This document shows positions 12,052 to 12,548 of a stretch of 12,548 nucleotides of DNA, piece by piece. A program made the position numbers and the translations under genes. Numbering within the stretch: the stretch's first letter is position 1; each line of letters opens with the position of its first letter. The notes beneath the pieces were generated by a model, which was not told the DNA's origin, made no database searches, and saw only the letters and a program-made list of their open reading frames with translations. The DNA comes from Lachnospiraceae bacterium UBA4364 (GTDB taxonomy: Bacteria; Bacillota; Clostridia; Lachnospirales; Lachnospiraceae): contig DGSK01000051.1 in NCBI GenBank assembly GCA_002393955.1, positions 1 through 12,548 of the forward strand, in the 5' to 3' direction.

Positions 12052-12183
12052 TGAATTAATGACATTTCTATACAGGGCAAATACTGAACAAATGACATTT
12101 TTGTATAAAAATAATGTTGAACAAATGGCATATTTACAATAGAATTATGGTGAACAGATGAAAAATCTATAAGAGATATAAAG
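12052..12183. repeat. Four tandem 33-bp repeats
   Basis: Units start at 12052, 12085, 12118 and 12151. The core is TGAACAAATG(A/G)CAT; the first has TGAATTAATG and the fourth, TGAACAGATG, is diverged after the first ten bases. The period is exactly 33, or 11 codons, and one frame reads ELMTFLYRANT / EQMTFLYKNNV / EQMAYLQ before a stop. Possible explanations are regulatory iterons, the multiple terminal repeats of an IS21-like element, or a fossil of a repeat-encoding gene. Confidence 0.8.
12117..12145 (+). promoter_or_regulatory. Promoter within the 33-bp repeats
   Basis: TTGAAC (12117-12122), 17 bases and TAGAAT (12140-12145). The -35 falls on the conserved TGAAC of unit 3, so proteins binding the repeats would control the downstream ATPase. 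Confidence 0.55.
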
Positions 12184-12193
12184 AGGTCATTAT

Positions 12194-12548
12194 ATGTTTA
12201 GAAGAAAAGTATTTGAAGAACTTACGGATTGGAAAAACAATTACGCACCAAAATATGCTGCGTTGCTTGAGGGCGCAAGGCGAGTGGGTAAATCCACCGT
12301 GGCGGAAGAATTTGCCAAGGCAAACTATAAATCATACATAAAGGTTGACTTTGCCAACATTACGCAGGAACTTCTGGATGTGTTCAAAGACATAGCTGAT
12401 CATAAAGTTTTTTTCTTAAGATTACAGACTGTGACGGGTGTTACGCTATATCCAAGAGAGTCTGTAATTATTTTTGATGAAATTCAGCGTCAGCCACTGG
12501 TAAGGCAGGCAATTAAATACCTGGTTGCCGATGGAAGATATGACTATA
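12194..12548 (+). CDS. AAA ATPase, DUF4143-associated type (3'-partial)
   Basis: The first 118 residues of an ATPase that continues beyond the window. It begins MFRRKVFEELTDWKNNYAPK. The Walker A motif is EGARRVGKSTVAEEFA (about 27-42; GARRVGKST is the form typical of this archaeal-type ATPase clade). VIIFDEIQRQPLVRQAIKYL (about 93-112) is Walker B with the usual DEIQ. Such proteins normally run to about 400-450 aa with a C-terminal DUF4143 domain; their role is poorly defined. AGAGG sits seven bases before the ATG. The gene is preceded by the 33-bp repeats. Confidence 0.85.
   Translation, partial: MFRRKVFEELTDWKNNYAPKYAALLEGARRVGKSTVAEEFAKANYKSYIKVDFANITQELLDVFKDIADHKVFFLRLQTVTGVTLYPRESVIIFDEIQRQPLVRQAIKYLVADGRYDY

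Noticed and set aside
12052..12183. CRISPR array
   Set aside because: The conserved portion is only about 13 bases of each 33-base unit, there are no distinct repeat and spacer lengths, and no cas genes are present.
1..12548. tRNA, rRNA or integrase and attachment-site pair
   Set aside because: I scanned for TTCRA loops, acceptor stems, integrase-like motifs and long direct repeats and found nothing convincing.

Overview
The window looks like an accessory (defence/mobile) island of a low-to-moderate GC Clostridia genome, most likely Lachnospiraceae-like. The support is indirect: strong AGGAGG-type ribosome binding sites, sigma-A promoters, short U-tailed terminators, a DUF1848 protein, an Xre/ImmA-IrrE pair, and an unusual density of decayed genes. 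Every gene I can support lies on the + strand.

Layout. (1) 1-1700: a T4 Rnl1-type RNA ligase whose reading frame is open to the left window edge, followed by a wrecked HigB/HigA toxin-antitoxin module. (2) 1740-4000: a small glycine-rich membrane protein, then an intact AAA15 ATPase (RloA/AbiLi-like) with its own promoter and an overlapping RloB/AbiLii-like partner broken by an internal deletion and frameshift, closed by a strong terminator. (3) 4190-5510: a frameshifted unknown gene and a GNAT acetyltransferase, separated by terminators. (4) 5640-6911: a well-defined operon of an Xre regulator and an ImmA/IrrE-type zinc metallopeptidase (TAATG overlap), followed by a nested inverted repeat. 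(5) 7141-9892: a second Xre regulator; a metallophosphoesterase reduced to its two ends; an intact 244-aa protein of an unexplained family beginning MGYTT; and a second, unrelated RNA ligase of the Deinococcus Rnl/DRB0094 (Rnl5) family. (6) 9949-10374: frameshifted small-gene fragments and a terminator. (7) 10604-12009: a three-helix membrane protein and an intact DUF1848 protein with a C-terminal CX3CX2C cluster. (8) 12052-12548: four 33-bp tandem repeats overlapping a promoter, then the start of an AAA ATPase of the DUF4143-associated type that leaves the window.

The main point of interest is two nucleotidyltransferase ligases from different RNA ligase families about 7.5 kb apart, with the remains of a phosphoesterase beside one of them and a broken RloA/RloB-type system beside the other. 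This suggests an RNA-repair or defence island. A functional link between these genes is inference; the sequence directly shows the motifs, the order and the decay. At least five loci (HigB, HigA, RloB, metallophosphoesterase, 9949-10278) carry clear lesions, and two more (4192-4654 and possibly the GNAT) may. The region therefore reads as one of rapid gain and loss.
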